NCBI RefSeq assembly: GCF_000787775.1
Contig: NZ_BBPM01000007.1
Coordinates: forward strand, 1-58,937
Reading direction: 5' to 3'
Length of the DNA stretch: 58,937 nucleotides
From: Streptacidiphilus carbonis
GTDB taxonomy: Bacteria; Actinomycetota; Actinomycetes; Streptomycetales; Streptomycetaceae
Under the pieces are notes generated by a model. It was not told the origin of the DNA. It saw nothing but the letters and a program-made list of their open reading frames with translations, and searched no databases. Numbering within the stretch: position 1 is the stretch's first letter; each line of letters opens with the position of its first letter. This document shows positions 35,144 to 43,855 of the stretch, in pieces. The position numbers were made by a program, and so were the translations under genes.

Positions 35144-35929
35144 TCAGTACTTGGCCCCGATGTGCTCGTCCATCAATGCGACAGAAGCCCTCCGGGCGAC
35201 GGAGACGTGGTAGGGATCGGACCCGCGCCGGGAAGTCCGCCAGCCGACGCCGACGAAGTCGAGGGTGTCGCTGAAGATCCGCCGCACGTCGTCGGACTTG
35301 TTGGTGAAGATGTAGCGCGGGTACTCGTACCGCTTGGTGCTGCCGTCGGCCAGCGCCGCCGTGGTCCAGTTGGTGACACGGCACCCGTCGGAGTGGATCA
35401 GGCCACGGATGAGCGGCCAGGGATGCGCATCCACGATCTGCTGCTGCCAGCCGTCCAGGGCGATGACACGGGTGTGCTTCATCCCGGGACCGTGCTGCGG
35501 GAACAGGCACGGGAGGTGCTTGGAGTAGAGCTTCACACTGGTGCAGCCCCTGGCTCGGACGCGGCAGACCGAGTTGTGGGGGAACACCGCTCGCATCGCG
35601 GCCTCGGCTGCGTCCATGAGGCCGGGCCAGGTATCCGTGCAGGCGATCGAGAGGTTGTGCACGCGGTGCTTCTTAGGGAGGACGATGTGGCCGTCCCCGA
35701 GGTAAAGCCCGAGCAGGTATGCGTAGGCGGCGCCGTCGAGCTCGTCCCCGTCGCAGCGATGGCAGGTGGACCGGCGCGCCCCGGGCAGAGCGCCGCGTTC
35801 CGCACGATCCTGGTGGATCCACCAGGCGACTGTTCCCTTGGGAACGCCGAGCGCGCGAGCCACTGCGTTCGTCTTCCCGCTGCGACACGCTGTCAGGGCC
35901 CGATCACGGGTCTCCGGGGGCCAGTTCAT
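35144..35929 (-). CDS. HTH-LAGLIDADG protein, paralogue A
   Basis: A 261-aa protein when started at MNWPPETRDRAL (ATG 35929), which parallels the start of its neighbour; ATG 35980 adds 17 residues. Residues 8-37 form a homeodomain-like helix-turn-helix (RALTACRSGKTNAVARALGVPKGTVAWW). A short CHRCDG motif follows, then two LAGLIDADG helices: YLLGLYLGDG (71-80) and LIRGLIHSDG (173-182), both retaining the acidic residue (D79, D181) that binds the catalytic metal in homing endonucleases. Other conserved blocks are CLFPQHGPGMKHTR, RVTNWTT, YIFTNKSDDVRRIF and VSVARRASVALMDEHIGAKY. It is a free-standing protein, not in an intron or intein. The pairing of HTH and LAGLIDADG recalls WhiA, but with the order reversed. 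The function is unknown. Confidence 0.75.
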   Translation of the reverse strand: MNWPPETRDRALTACRSGKTNAVARALGVPKGTVAWWIHQDRAERGALPGARRSTCHRCDGDELDGAAYAYLLGLYLGDGHIVLPKKHRVHNLSIACTDTWPGLMDAAEAAMRAVFPHNSVCRVRARGCTSVKLYSKHLPCLFPQHGPGMKHTRVIALDGWQQQIVDAHPWPLIRGLIHSDGCRVTNWTTAALADGSTKRYEYPRYIFTNKSDDVRRIFSDTLDFVGVGWRTSRRGSDPYHVSVARRASVALMDEHIGAKY

Positions 35930-36080
35930 GGATCCAGCGTGCGGCGGCTCCGGACCGGACTCCTCGCGAACCTCGATCAATCATTCGTTCGCGTGAACTG
36001 CGTCAATCCCGCTCCATCAACATCACTCCTACAGGGCTTGATCGCCTCGCCGGAGCCCGCGCTGTGAGGCCCGGAGGCGC

Positions 36081-36842
36081 TCAGTACTTGGCTCCGATGT
36101 GCTCGTCCATCAACGCGACGGAGGCTCTCCGGGCGACGGAGACGTTCAATGCGTTCGCCTGCTTCCACTCGACGCCCAGGGAGTCAAGGGTGGCTGTGTA
36201 GAGCCGACGGATGTCTGCGGATTTGTTGCTGAAGAAGTAGCGCGGGTAGTCGTAGCGCCGCACGCCGGCGGCAAGGCGCCGGGTGGTCCAGTTGGTCACA
36301 CGGGCGCCGTCCGAGTGAATGAGGCCCCGCAGGAGCGGCCAGGGGTGGGTGTCGACGAGTTCTTGCTGCCAGGTCGTCAGTTCGATGCTGCGGGTGTGCT
36401 TGGGGCCCGGCCCGTGCTGCGGGAACAGGCACGGCCAGTGCTTGCTGTAGCTGCCGACGCTGGTGCACCCCTTGCACTGCGTCCGCCCCACCTTACTGGT
36501 CGGCATCACGCCGCTGAGCGCCTCAGCGCAGGAGTCGATCAAGCCCGGCCAGGCGTCGGCACAAGCGATGCGCATCGAGTGGACGCCCTTGCCGACGTGG
36601 CTGATGCAGCCGTCGCCGAGATAGAGGCCGAGGAGGTACGAGTAGGTGCTTGGTGGGACTTCGGGTGTGAGGCGGCCATCCGAAACCGGGCACTCGGCGC
36701 TGACTCCGGGCAACGGCTCGACGCGGACCGTCCAGGCGCGGATCGCGGCCCGGGAGATGCCCGTGCGATGGCTCACCTGGTTGAGGCTCATGCCCGCATC
36801 AACGAGAGAGAGGGCCTGATGGCGGGTGGCTCTGTCGTACAT
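36081..36842 (-). CDS. HTH-LAGLIDADG protein, paralogue B
   Basis: A 253-aa tandem paralogue of the preceding entry with the same layout. HTH at residues 5-38 (ATRHQALSLVDAGMSLNQVS, then a recognition helix near SRAAIRAWTV); LAGLIDADG helices YLLGLYLGDG (69-78, D77) and LLRGLIHSDG (170-179, D178). The blocks CLFPQHGPGPKHTR, RVTNWTT, YFFSNKSADIRRLY and VSVARRASVALMDEHIGAKY are shared almost residue for residue, while the HTH and linker differ strongly, so the two copies probably recognise different DNA. The CHRC motif of paralogue A is absent. It lies 151 bp upstream of paralogue A on the same strand and 109 bp from a tRNA gene. Confidence 0.75.
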   Translation of the reverse strand: MYDRATRHQALSLVDAGMSLNQVSHRTGISRAAIRAWTVRVEPLPGVSAECPVSDGRLTPEVPPSTYSYLLGLYLGDGCISHVGKGVHSMRIACADAWPGLIDSCAEALSGVMPTSKVGRTQCKGCTSVGSYSKHWPCLFPQHGPGPKHTRSIELTTWQQELVDTHPWPLLRGLIHSDGARVTNWTTRRLAAGVRRYDYPRYFFSNKSADIRRLYTATLDSLGVEWKQANALNVSVARRASVALMDEHIGAKY

Positions 36843-36930
36843 GGGGCCGACATTCGCGCCCGTGGCTCGATGGCGCGCTCAGAATGCGAGACAACCACTT
36901 GATGTGATGAAGATCGCCAGCGCGCCGTGA

Positions 36931-36947
36931 ACCTTCGAATCGAAGGT
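36931..36947 (-). terminator. Short hairpin behind the tRNA gene
   Basis: ACCTTCG-aat-CGAAGGT is a perfect 7-bp inverted repeat starting 5 nt past the tRNA 3' end on the minus strand and probably ends its transcript. Confidence 0.55.
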
Positions 36948-36951
36948 GAAG

Positions 36952-37026
36952 TGCCCCGAGTCGGATTCGAACCGACACTGTATGGGTTTTGAATCCATTG
37001 CCTGCTGCCAATTGGGCTACCGGGGC
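36952..37026 (-). tRNA. tRNA with CAA (Leu) anticodon on a class-I body
   Basis: The 75-nt minus-strand gene folds as a cloverleaf. Acceptor GCCCCGG/TCGGGGC (one G-U pair); T8 and A14; D-loop with GG; anticodon loop TTCAAAA (anticodon CAA, reading UUG); variable region ACAGT (5 nt); T-arm GTCGG-TTCGAAT-CCGAC; discriminator A; CCA not encoded. All usual invariant bases are present. Two oddities: leucine tRNAs normally have a long class-II variable arm, absent here; and the anticodon stem ATGGA/CCCAT has an A-C mismatch next to the loop. The D-arm resembles tRNA-Gln types. I call the gene confidently but not its charging identity. Confidence 0.8.
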
Positions 37027-37121
37027 CTACGGAATGAAGGTTCTCCCTCAACCGCCGCGCCTCAAACATACCGTGTCTAGGTAGGCTCTTGCACGTACCC
37101 CCCGCGTCAACGAGGAGCACC

Positions 37122-37787
37122 GTGACCGCCGCCGACGAGCAGCACGAGCAGCATGTCCCGCCGACGACGACCCGTGTGGTCATCGCCGAGGACGAGGCAT
37201 TGATCCGCCTCGACCTCAAGGAGATGCTCGAGGAGGAGGGCTACACCGTCGTCGGTGAGGCCGGGGACGGTGCCGAGGCGGTGAAGCTGGCGACCGAGCT
37301 CCGCCCGGACCTGGTCATCCTGGACGTGAAGATGCCGATCCTGGACGGCCTGTCCGCCGCTGAGCAGATCCATGAGGCGCACATCGCGCCCACCCTGATG
37401 CTCACCGCCTTCTCGCAGCGCGAGCTGGTCGACCGGGCGCGGGACGCCGGCGCGATGGCCTACATCGTCAAGCCGTTCAACAAGAGCGACCTCGTGCCGG
37501 CCATCGAGATGGCCGTCTCCCGCTACAGCGAGATGCGCGCGCTGGAGGAGGAGATCGCCGACCTCAGTCTGCGCCTGGACACCCGCAAGCTGGTGGACCG
37601 CGCCAAGAGCGTGCTGCAGACCAAGTTCGGGCTGACCGAGCCCGCCGCCTTCCGCTGGATCCAGAAGACCTCCATGGACCGCCGGATGACCATGAAGGCC
37701 GTCGCCGAGGCGGTCATCGAGGAGGGTGCCGCCCAGGACGCCAAGAAGAAGGCCCCGGCGGACCCGGAAACGGCCCCGGAGGCCTGA
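37122..37787 (+). CDS. ANTAR-domain response regulator (PdtaR-like)
   Basis: A 221-aa protein from GTG 37122, chosen for the GAGGAG at 37112-37117. Receiver domain: acidic pocket in VIAEDEALIR, phospho-acceptor Asp in LVILDVKMP, Thr in MLTAFSQ and Lys in IVKPFNKSDL. A linker coiled coil (MRALEEEIADLSLRLDTRKL) leads to a C-terminal ANTAR RNA-binding domain (VDRAKSVLQTKFGLTEPAAFRWIQKTSMDRRMTMKAVAEAVI). Such regulators act as phosphorylation-controlled antiterminators, binding paired hairpins in nascent mRNA. The actinomycete orthologue beside pyk has no linked kinase gene, as here. A strong terminator follows. Confidence 0.93.
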   Translation: MTAADEQHEQHVPPTTTRVVIAEDEALIRLDLKEMLEEEGYTVVGEAGDGAEAVKLATELRPDLVILDVKMPILDGLSAAEQIHEAHIAPTLMLTAFSQRELVDRARDAGAMAYIVKPFNKSDLVPAIEMAVSRYSEMRALEEEIADLSLRLDTRKLVDRAKSVLQTKFGLTEPAAFRWIQKTSMDRRMTMKAVAEAVIEEGAAQDAKKKAPADPETAPEA

Positions 37788-37794
37788 GAACGGC

Positions 37795-37840
37795 GAATGC
37801 CGTTGCAGACCGGGAGCGACCCCGGCCTGCAACGGCATTC
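37795..37840 (+). terminator. Terminator hairpin after the ANTAR regulator
   Basis: GAATGCCGTTGCAG (37795-37808) pairs exactly with 37827-37840; inside it a CCGGG/CCCGG stem continues the helix beyond small bulges. It also lies just beyond the convergent livF stop and can act on both strands. Confidence 0.8.
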
Positions 37841-37861
37841 AGCGACGCCGACGTGCCCCCG

Positions 37862-38574
<713 letters not shown>

Positions 38575-38578
<4 letters not shown>

Positions 38579-39513
38579 TGCTCGTCCTCCTCGGGAATGG
38601 TGCCTTCGGCATCGCTCGCGCTGCCGGAGTCCGCGTCGGCGCGGGATCCTGCGTCAGCGCCGGATCCTGCGTCCGCGGTGGAGCCGGGCGCGGCCTCGTA
38701 CGGGGTGCCGAGGTAGGCGGCGATGACGCGTTCGTCGGCCTGGACCACCTCCGAGGTCCCCTCGACCAGCTTCTCGCCCTGGACCAGGACGGCGACGCGG
38801 TCGCAGAGGTTGAAGATGAACCGCATGTCGTGCTCGATCACCAGCACCGCGATGCCGCGGTCGCGGATCGCGAAGACCAGTTCCTCGGTGGCCCTGGTCT
38901 CCTGCGGGTTCATGCCCGCCGTGGGCTCGTCGAGCAGCAGCAGGCCGGGTTCGCTGGCGAGCGCGCGGGCGATCTCCAGCTTCCGCTGCTCGCCGTAGGG
39001 CAGGTTGCGCGCCAGGTGGCTGGCCTTGCGGGCGAGGCCGGTGAACTCCAGCAGCGCCATGGCCTTCTCGCGGGAGTCGGCTTCCTCGCGGCGGTAGCCG
39101 GGCCCGCGCAGGATGGCGGAGACGATGCCTTCCTTGGTGCGGGTGTGCCGGCCGACGAGGACGTTCTCCAGGACGGACATGTTGTGGAACAGCCGGATGT
39201 TCTGGAAGGTACGGGCCATGCCGGCCTGGGTGACCTTGAACGGCTTGGGCGGCAGCACCGTGCCCTTGTAGGTGACCTGCCCCTCGGTGGGGATGTACAG
39301 CCCGGTCAGGCAGTTGAAGAAGGTGGTCTTGCCGGCCCCGTTGGGGCCGATCAGGCCGATGATCTCACCGGTGTTGACGGTGAGGTCGACGTTGTTGACG
39401 GCGGTGAGGCCCCCGAAGCGCATGATGACGCCGCGGGCTTCGAGCAGCGGGGTGCCGGGTGCGGGGGCGCTGCCGGTGCCGGGTGCGATGGTGGTGTCGG
39501 TCATCTGGTTCAC
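38575..39513 (-). CDS. livG: Branched-chain amino-acid ABC transporter ATPase
   Basis: A 312-aa ATPase. I use GTG 39513, which overlaps the livM stop (GTGA); the ATG three codons on (MTDTTIAPG) is an alternative. Walker A GPNGAGKTT, FQNIRLFHNMSVLENVLVGRH, the degenerate LivG signature LPYGEQRKLEIARALA, Walker B LLLLDEPTAGMNP and switch IEHDMRFIFNLCDRVAVL. A Ser/Ala/Asp-rich C-terminal tail of about 40 residues is an unconserved extension. Confidence 0.95.
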
Positions 39514-41282
39514 GCCCCCGCGGTGCTGAGTTCGGCGGATTCGGTCTCGTCCTCGTGGAACTCCAGCCGGCGCTGCTTGTTGGCGATGAGGCCTTCCGGC
39601 CGGAAGCGCATGAACAGGATCAGTGCGATGCCGAACAGCAGCAGCTGGTAGCTCTGCAGGAACTGCAGCTTCGCCTGGAGCAGGTAGAAGAGCGCCGCGC
39701 CGATCAGCGGTCCGGTGACGGTTCCCATGCCGCCGATGACCACGGCGGCCAGCAGGAAGGCGGAGTTGGGCGGTACCGGACCGGCGAATACGAACGGGTC
39801 GGGGACGACGCTGAAGTTGACGTGGGCCATCACCGTCCCGGCGAGGCCGGCCAGGGTGGCGCCGAGGGCGAAGGCCAGCAGCTTGAACCGGAAGGCATTG
39901 ATGCCCATGGCGGTGGCGGCGGTCTCGTCCTCGCGGATGGCGACCCAGGCGCGGCCGATGCGGGAGCTGCTGGAACGGCTGAAGATGAGCACGATGATGG
40001 CGATGAACACCAGCATCAGCTCGAAGTAGTTGGCGAACCGGCCGAGGGTGATGCCGCCGATGGTGTGCGAGTTCCCGAGGTTGAATCCGAAGATGGTCAG
40101 GTCGGGGATGTTGGGGATGCCGTTGGGGCCGCCGGTGACGTTGGGGCCGGAGACGCCGTCGAGGTTGTTGACGACGATACGGAAGATCTCACCGAAGCCG
40201 AGGGTGACGATGGCGAGGTAGTCGCCGCGGACCCGCAGGGTGGGCGCGCCGAGGATGATGCCGAAGATTCCGGAGATCGCCGCGCCGGTGAGCGCCGCCG
40301 CCCAGAACGGGAAGGTGACGTGCACCGACGAGGTGGCAGCGCCGGAGACCAGCGCCGCGGTGTAGGCGCCGACACCGAGGAAGGCGACGTAGCCGAGGTC
40401 CAGCAGGCCGGTGAGGCCGACGACGACGTTGAGGCCGAGGGCGGTGCCGCCGAAGATCAGCAGGTTGACGCCGATGGTGGCGTTGGCGTCATTGCTCTGG
40501 GTGAAGGGGAAGACCGCGGCGGCGACGAAGGCCAGGACCGCGCTGTAGACGCGGTGCCTGCCGGTGATGTCGGTGAGCCGGCCGAGTGCGCCGGAGCGGC
40601 TCAGCGCCCAGGAGGCGAAGGAGGCGGCGATGAGGAACCCGCCGAAGAGTTCGCCGTAGCTGGTGTCGATGCCGAAGGTGAAGATGCCCAGGCCGATGGC
40701 GACGGCCACGGCGATGACCAGGAGTTCGACCGCGGCGGGGAGGGCCGGGGCCGGGCTGAGGTCGGGCCGATTGCCCGGGTAGGCGAGGATGCGCTTGAGC
40801 GGGTTCTTCTCACCGCTCTCGGTCCTGTCCCGGGGCAGTCCCAGGGCGCCGAGCAGGCCGAGGAGGGACGCGATGCCGGCGATCCAGCCGCCGCTGGTGA
40901 GGTTCGCGAGGCCGCCGAGTTCGTCGGCGATGGCGATGAGGGTGAACCAGGTGGTCGCCAGGGCTCCGACGGCGACGATGACGGTGGCGCCGTCCGCGCC
41001 GCCGGGGGTGAGCCAGCGAAGGCCGCGGATGCGGTAGCCGCTGAGTGCGAAGAGGAGGACCAGCGCGCCCGCGACGAGGGTGACCCACTGCAGGCCGCCG
41101 GGGTAGCCGGTGACGGTGAGGTCGCCGGGGAAACTGGAGCTGTAGGTCCAGGAGAGGAACGCGGAGGCCGCGGTGGCCAGTCCGCCGACGGCGACGAGGC
41201 CGCGGGCGGCGGTCTCGGGCAGCGGGAGGGCGGGGCGCGGGGCCGTGGCCGGGGTGGTCGTGGTTTCGGTCATGTCGTTCAC
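39510..41282 (-). CDS. livM: Branched-chain amino-acid ABC permease, enlarged LivM
   Basis: The start is GTG 41282 or ATG 41273; the GTG gives the same GTGA overlap as livG. At 590 aa it is much longer than a typical LivM (roughly 300-420 aa). The first 270 or so residues add about six hydrophobic segments (LVAVGGLATAASAFLSW to AVLAFVAAAVFPF) separated by short charged loops. The conserved permease core starts near GVNLLIFGGTALGLNVVVGLTGLLDLGYVAFLGVGAY and includes RGDYLAIVTLGFGEI and the EAA-like coupling loop GRAWVAIREDETAATAMGINAFRFKLLAF. The C-terminus is charged and cytoplasmic. It partners LivH. Confidence 0.93.
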   Translation of the reverse strand: MNDMTETTTTPATAPRPALPLPETAARGLVAVGGLATAASAFLSWTYSSSFPGDLTVTGYPGGLQWVTLVAGALVLLFALSGYRIRGLRWLTPGGADGATVIVAVGALATTWFTLIAIADELGGLANLTSGGWIAGIASLLGLLGALGLPRDRTESGEKNPLKRILAYPGNRPDLSPAPALPAAVELLVIAVAVAIGLGIFTFGIDTSYGELFGGFLIAASFASWALSRSGALGRLTDITGRHRVYSAVLAFVAAAVFPFTQSNDANATIGVNLLIFGGTALGLNVVVGLTGLLDLGYVAFLGVGAYTAALVSGAATSSVHVTFPFWAAALTGAAISGIFGIILGAPTLRVRGDYLAIVTLGFGEIFRIVVNNLDGVSGPNVTGGPNGIPNIPDLTIFGFNLGNSHTIGGITLGRFANYFELMLVFIAIIVLIFSRSSSSRIGRAWVAIREDETAATAMGINAFRFKLLAFALGATLAGLAGTVMAHVNFSVVPDPFVFAGPVPPNSAFLLAAVVIGGMGTVTGPLIGAALFYLLQAKLQFLQSYQLLLFGIALILFMRFRPEGLIANKQRRLEFHEDETESAELSTAGA

Positions 41283-42208
41283 GCCCTGTCCGCGACGCGT
41301 TCGCCCAGCAGACCTTGTGGTCTGACCATGAGCACGAGGATGAGGATGACGAAGGCCCAGACATCCTGCCAGGCGGCACCGCCGAACTGGCTCATGCCGG
41401 GGATCTTCTCTATGTATCCGGCGGCGAGGGACTCGGCGACGCCGAGGACGATGCCGCCGAGCATGGCGCCGTAGATGTTGCCGATGCCGCCGAGGACGGC
41501 GGCGGTGAAGGCCTTGAGTCCGGCGACGAAGCCCATGTCGAAGGAGACCTGGCCGTAGCGCAGGCCGTGGGCGACGCCGGCTACTGCGGCGAAGGTGGCG
41601 CCGAGGATGAAGGCGATCACGATCACCCGGTCGGTGTCGATGCCCATCAGCTTGGCGGTGTCCGGGTCCTGCGCGGTGGCCTGCATGGCGCGGCCGGTGC
41701 GGGTGCGCTGCACGAAGTAGGCGAGGAAGAGCATCGACGCGATGGCGGCGACCACGACGAAGATGTCCGCGGACTGGAAGGTGATGGAGCCCAGGTGGAA
41801 CGGGCCGCCGGGGAGCGAGGGGAATACGCGCGGCGACTTGGCCTTGGGGTAGAAGCCCCAGACGAGTTGCTGCAGGGTGATGGAGAGCCCGATCGCGGTG
41901 ATCAACGGTGCCAGGCGCGGCGCGTTGCGCAGTGGCCGGTAGGCGAAGCGCTCGGCGAGGACGGCGATCACCGTCGCGGTGACGATGCCGCCGACCAGCA
42001 TCAGTGGCAGTGCGATCCACATGGAGGTACCGGAGCCGAGGCCGAGGTACACCGTGAGGGCGCCGAAGCCCCCGGTCATGAAGATCTCGCCGTGGGCGAA
42101 GTTGATGAGTTGGACGATGCCGTAGACCATCGTGTAGCCGACGGCGATGAGTCCGTAGGTTGCGCCGAGGAGTAGGCCGTTGGCTAGGTTTTGCGGCAGT
42201 TCGTGCAC
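41279..42208 (-). CDS. livH: Branched-chain amino-acid ABC permease
   Basis: A 309-aa permease with about eight membrane helices, starting at a GTG preceded by GGAGG. The family opening LANGLLLGATYGLIAVGYTMVYGIVQLINFAHGEIFMTGG is canonical, as are the coupling loop TGRAMQATAQDPDTAKLMGIDTDRVIVIAFILGA and the closing FVILILVLMVRPQGLLG. A strong hairpin lies between livK and this gene, so it and the downstream liv genes are probably expressed at a lower level than livK. Confidence 0.95.
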   Translation of the reverse strand: MHELPQNLANGLLLGATYGLIAVGYTMVYGIVQLINFAHGEIFMTGGFGALTVYLGLGSGTSMWIALPLMLVGGIVTATVIAVLAERFAYRPLRNAPRLAPLITAIGLSITLQQLVWGFYPKAKSPRVFPSLPGGPFHLGSITFQSADIFVVVAAIASMLFLAYFVQRTRTGRAMQATAQDPDTAKLMGIDTDRVIVIAFILGATFAAVAGVAHGLRYGQVSFDMGFVAGLKAFTAAVLGGIGNIYGAMLGGIVLGVAESLAAGYIEKIPGMSQFGGAAWQDVWAFVILILVLMVRPQGLLGERVADRA

Positions 42209-42299
42209 CGCGGGCCTCCGTTGTCAGGGGGGCGGGTGAGCCGGAAATGGGCGTGGGCAGCGGGATGCTTGGTTCTGGGGAACGTGGGTTGATGCAACT

Positions 42300-42337
42300 C
42301 CGCGCGGGGGCGCTTGACCTGCTGCGCCCCCGCGCGG
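42300..42337 (-). terminator. Attenuating hairpin between livK and livH
   Basis: CCGCGCGGGGGCGC (42300-42313) and its exact complement (42324-42337) form a 14-bp, almost pure G-C stem with a 10-nt loop, 28 nt after the livK stop. The placement between binding-protein and permease genes suggests partial termination or 3'-end stabilisation of livK mRNA. Confidence 0.8.
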
Positions 42338-42364
42338 TGGTGGTGCGGTTCGGGAGGTGGTGCG

Positions 42365-43612
42365 TCAGCCGGAGAAGGTGCCGGTCTTGACGGTGGTCCA
42401 GGCGCCGTTCTTCACGCCGTAGACGGTGAGCTGCTTGTTGGTGGCGTCGCCGTACTGGTCGAAGGAGACCGTGCCGGTCACGCCGCTGAAGCTGACGCTG
42501 CTCATCGCGGTCTCGACGGCCTGGCGCGGGTTGGCCGGGAGCTTGCCCGAGTTGGCCGCAGCGACGGCCTTGACGGCCTCGATGATCGCCCAGGCGCTGT
42601 CGTAGGAGTAGCCGCCGTAGGCCGCGTAGGGGTCCTTGTAGCCGGCCGCGTTGTAGTCGGAGACGAACTTGGTGGCGGAGGGGAGGGTCTCCACCGGCGC
42701 GCCCACGGAGGTGGCGTAGTCGCCGTTGGCGGCGGCACCGGCCAGCTTGATGTAGGTCGGGTCGTACATGCCGTCGCCGCCGATGAGCGGGATGTTGTCG
42801 CCGGCCGCCTTGAGCTGCTTGGTGAGCGGGCCCGAGTCGGGGTACTCGCCACCGAAGTAGACGAAGTCGGCCTTGGAGTTCCTGATGGCGGTGACGGTGG
42901 AGGAGAAGTCGTTGGCGCCGCTGGTGACGTGGTCCTGGCCGACCACGGTGCCGCCGAGCTTGGTGAACTCGTCCTTGAAGGTGGCCACCAGGCCGACGCC
43001 GTAGGTCAGCTTGTTGTCGACCAGGAACACCTTCTTCTTGTTGAGGGTGCTGTAGGCGAACTGGGCCGCGAACGGGCCCTGGATGGCGTCGGTCGTGGCG
43101 GTGCGGAAGTACGACTTGAACGGACGGACCTTGGTGCCGGTCTGCCAGTTGGGGCCCTGGGTCAGGGTGGGGTTGGTGTTCGCGGGGGAGACCTCGACCA
43201 GGTTGGCCTCGTCGAAGATCTTCTGCATGGAGACGGCGACGCCGGAGTTGAGCGGGCCGACCACACCGACGACATTGCTGTCGGCGACCAGGGCGGTGGC
43301 GTTCTGCTGGCCCTGCTGCGGGGACTTCTTGTCGTCCAGCGCCGAGATCTTGAAGGTGACTCCGGGGACCTCATGGGTGGAGTTGGCGGTCTTGATCGCC
43401 AGATCCACGGAGTTCTGGATGCCCAGGCCCAGGGCGGACAGGGAACCGGTCAGAGGGGCGTCCACGCCGATGGTCACGGTGGTGGACCCGGCGGCGGCGC
43501 TGGAACTGCCACTCGGGGTGGAGTTGCTGTTGGCGCGCGATCCGCACGCGGTGAGGCTGAGGGCGCCTGTAACGGCAAGAGTGGTGACGATGAGCAGCGA
43601 ACGGTTTCGCAC
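42365..43612 (-). CDS. livK: Branched-chain amino-acid binding lipoprotein
   Basis: A 415-aa protein from a GTG with GGAAAGGA upstream. The signal peptide ends in lipobox LTAC, so it is a lipoprotein on the outer membrane face. A Ser-rich linker follows, then the type-I periplasmic-binding fold: TIGVDAPLTGSLSALGLGIQNSVDLAI, VVGVVGPLNSGVAVSMQKIFDEANLVEVSPANTNPTLT, VFLVDNKLTYGVGLVATFKDEF and VYFGGEYPDSGPLTKQLKAAG. It delivers branched-chain amino acids, or possibly amides or urea-type ligands since the family is broad, to LivHM. It leads the operon; the 243 bp upstream hold its promoter, which I cannot place with confidence. Confidence 0.94.
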   Translation of the reverse strand: MRNRSLLIVTTLAVTGALSLTACGSRANSNSTPSGSSSAAAGSTTVTIGVDAPLTGSLSALGLGIQNSVDLAIKTANSTHEVPGVTFKISALDDKKSPQQGQQNATALVADSNVVGVVGPLNSGVAVSMQKIFDEANLVEVSPANTNPTLTQGPNWQTGTKVRPFKSYFRTATTDAIQGPFAAQFAYSTLNKKKVFLVDNKLTYGVGLVATFKDEFTKLGGTVVGQDHVTSGANDFSSTVTAIRNSKADFVYFGGEYPDSGPLTKQLKAAGDNIPLIGGDGMYDPTYIKLAGAAANGDYATSVGAPVETLPSATKFVSDYNAAGYKDPYAAYGGYSYDSAWAIIEAVKAVAAANSGKLPANPRQAVETAMSSVSFSGVTGTVSFDQYGDATNKQLTVYGVKNGAWTTVKTGTFSG

Positions 43613-43855
43613 GATCAGTCCTTTCCTCTGGGCGAGGGTCGAACCGCGCGCAGGCCCCGACCTGTCGATCCGATGGCGCGGTGACTGGCCGTGACTCTAG
43701 GCCTCTACCAGCGGCTTAGGCAGAGCTAACACGCTGTATGTGATGGTCTTGTTATGACCTGAGGAAAACTTGAGGCTTGATCCAGCCACCCCGGTCCGGG
43801 GTGCGGATCCGGCCCGATTCTCGCCGAGGGTCGGTTGATCGGATGATCGCCCAGG

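Noticed and set aside
34753-36950. An integrated phage or insertion sequence at the tRNA gene
   Set aside because: No integrase, transposase, terminal inverted repeat or duplicated tRNA end is visible; only the LAGLIDADG genes are unusual.
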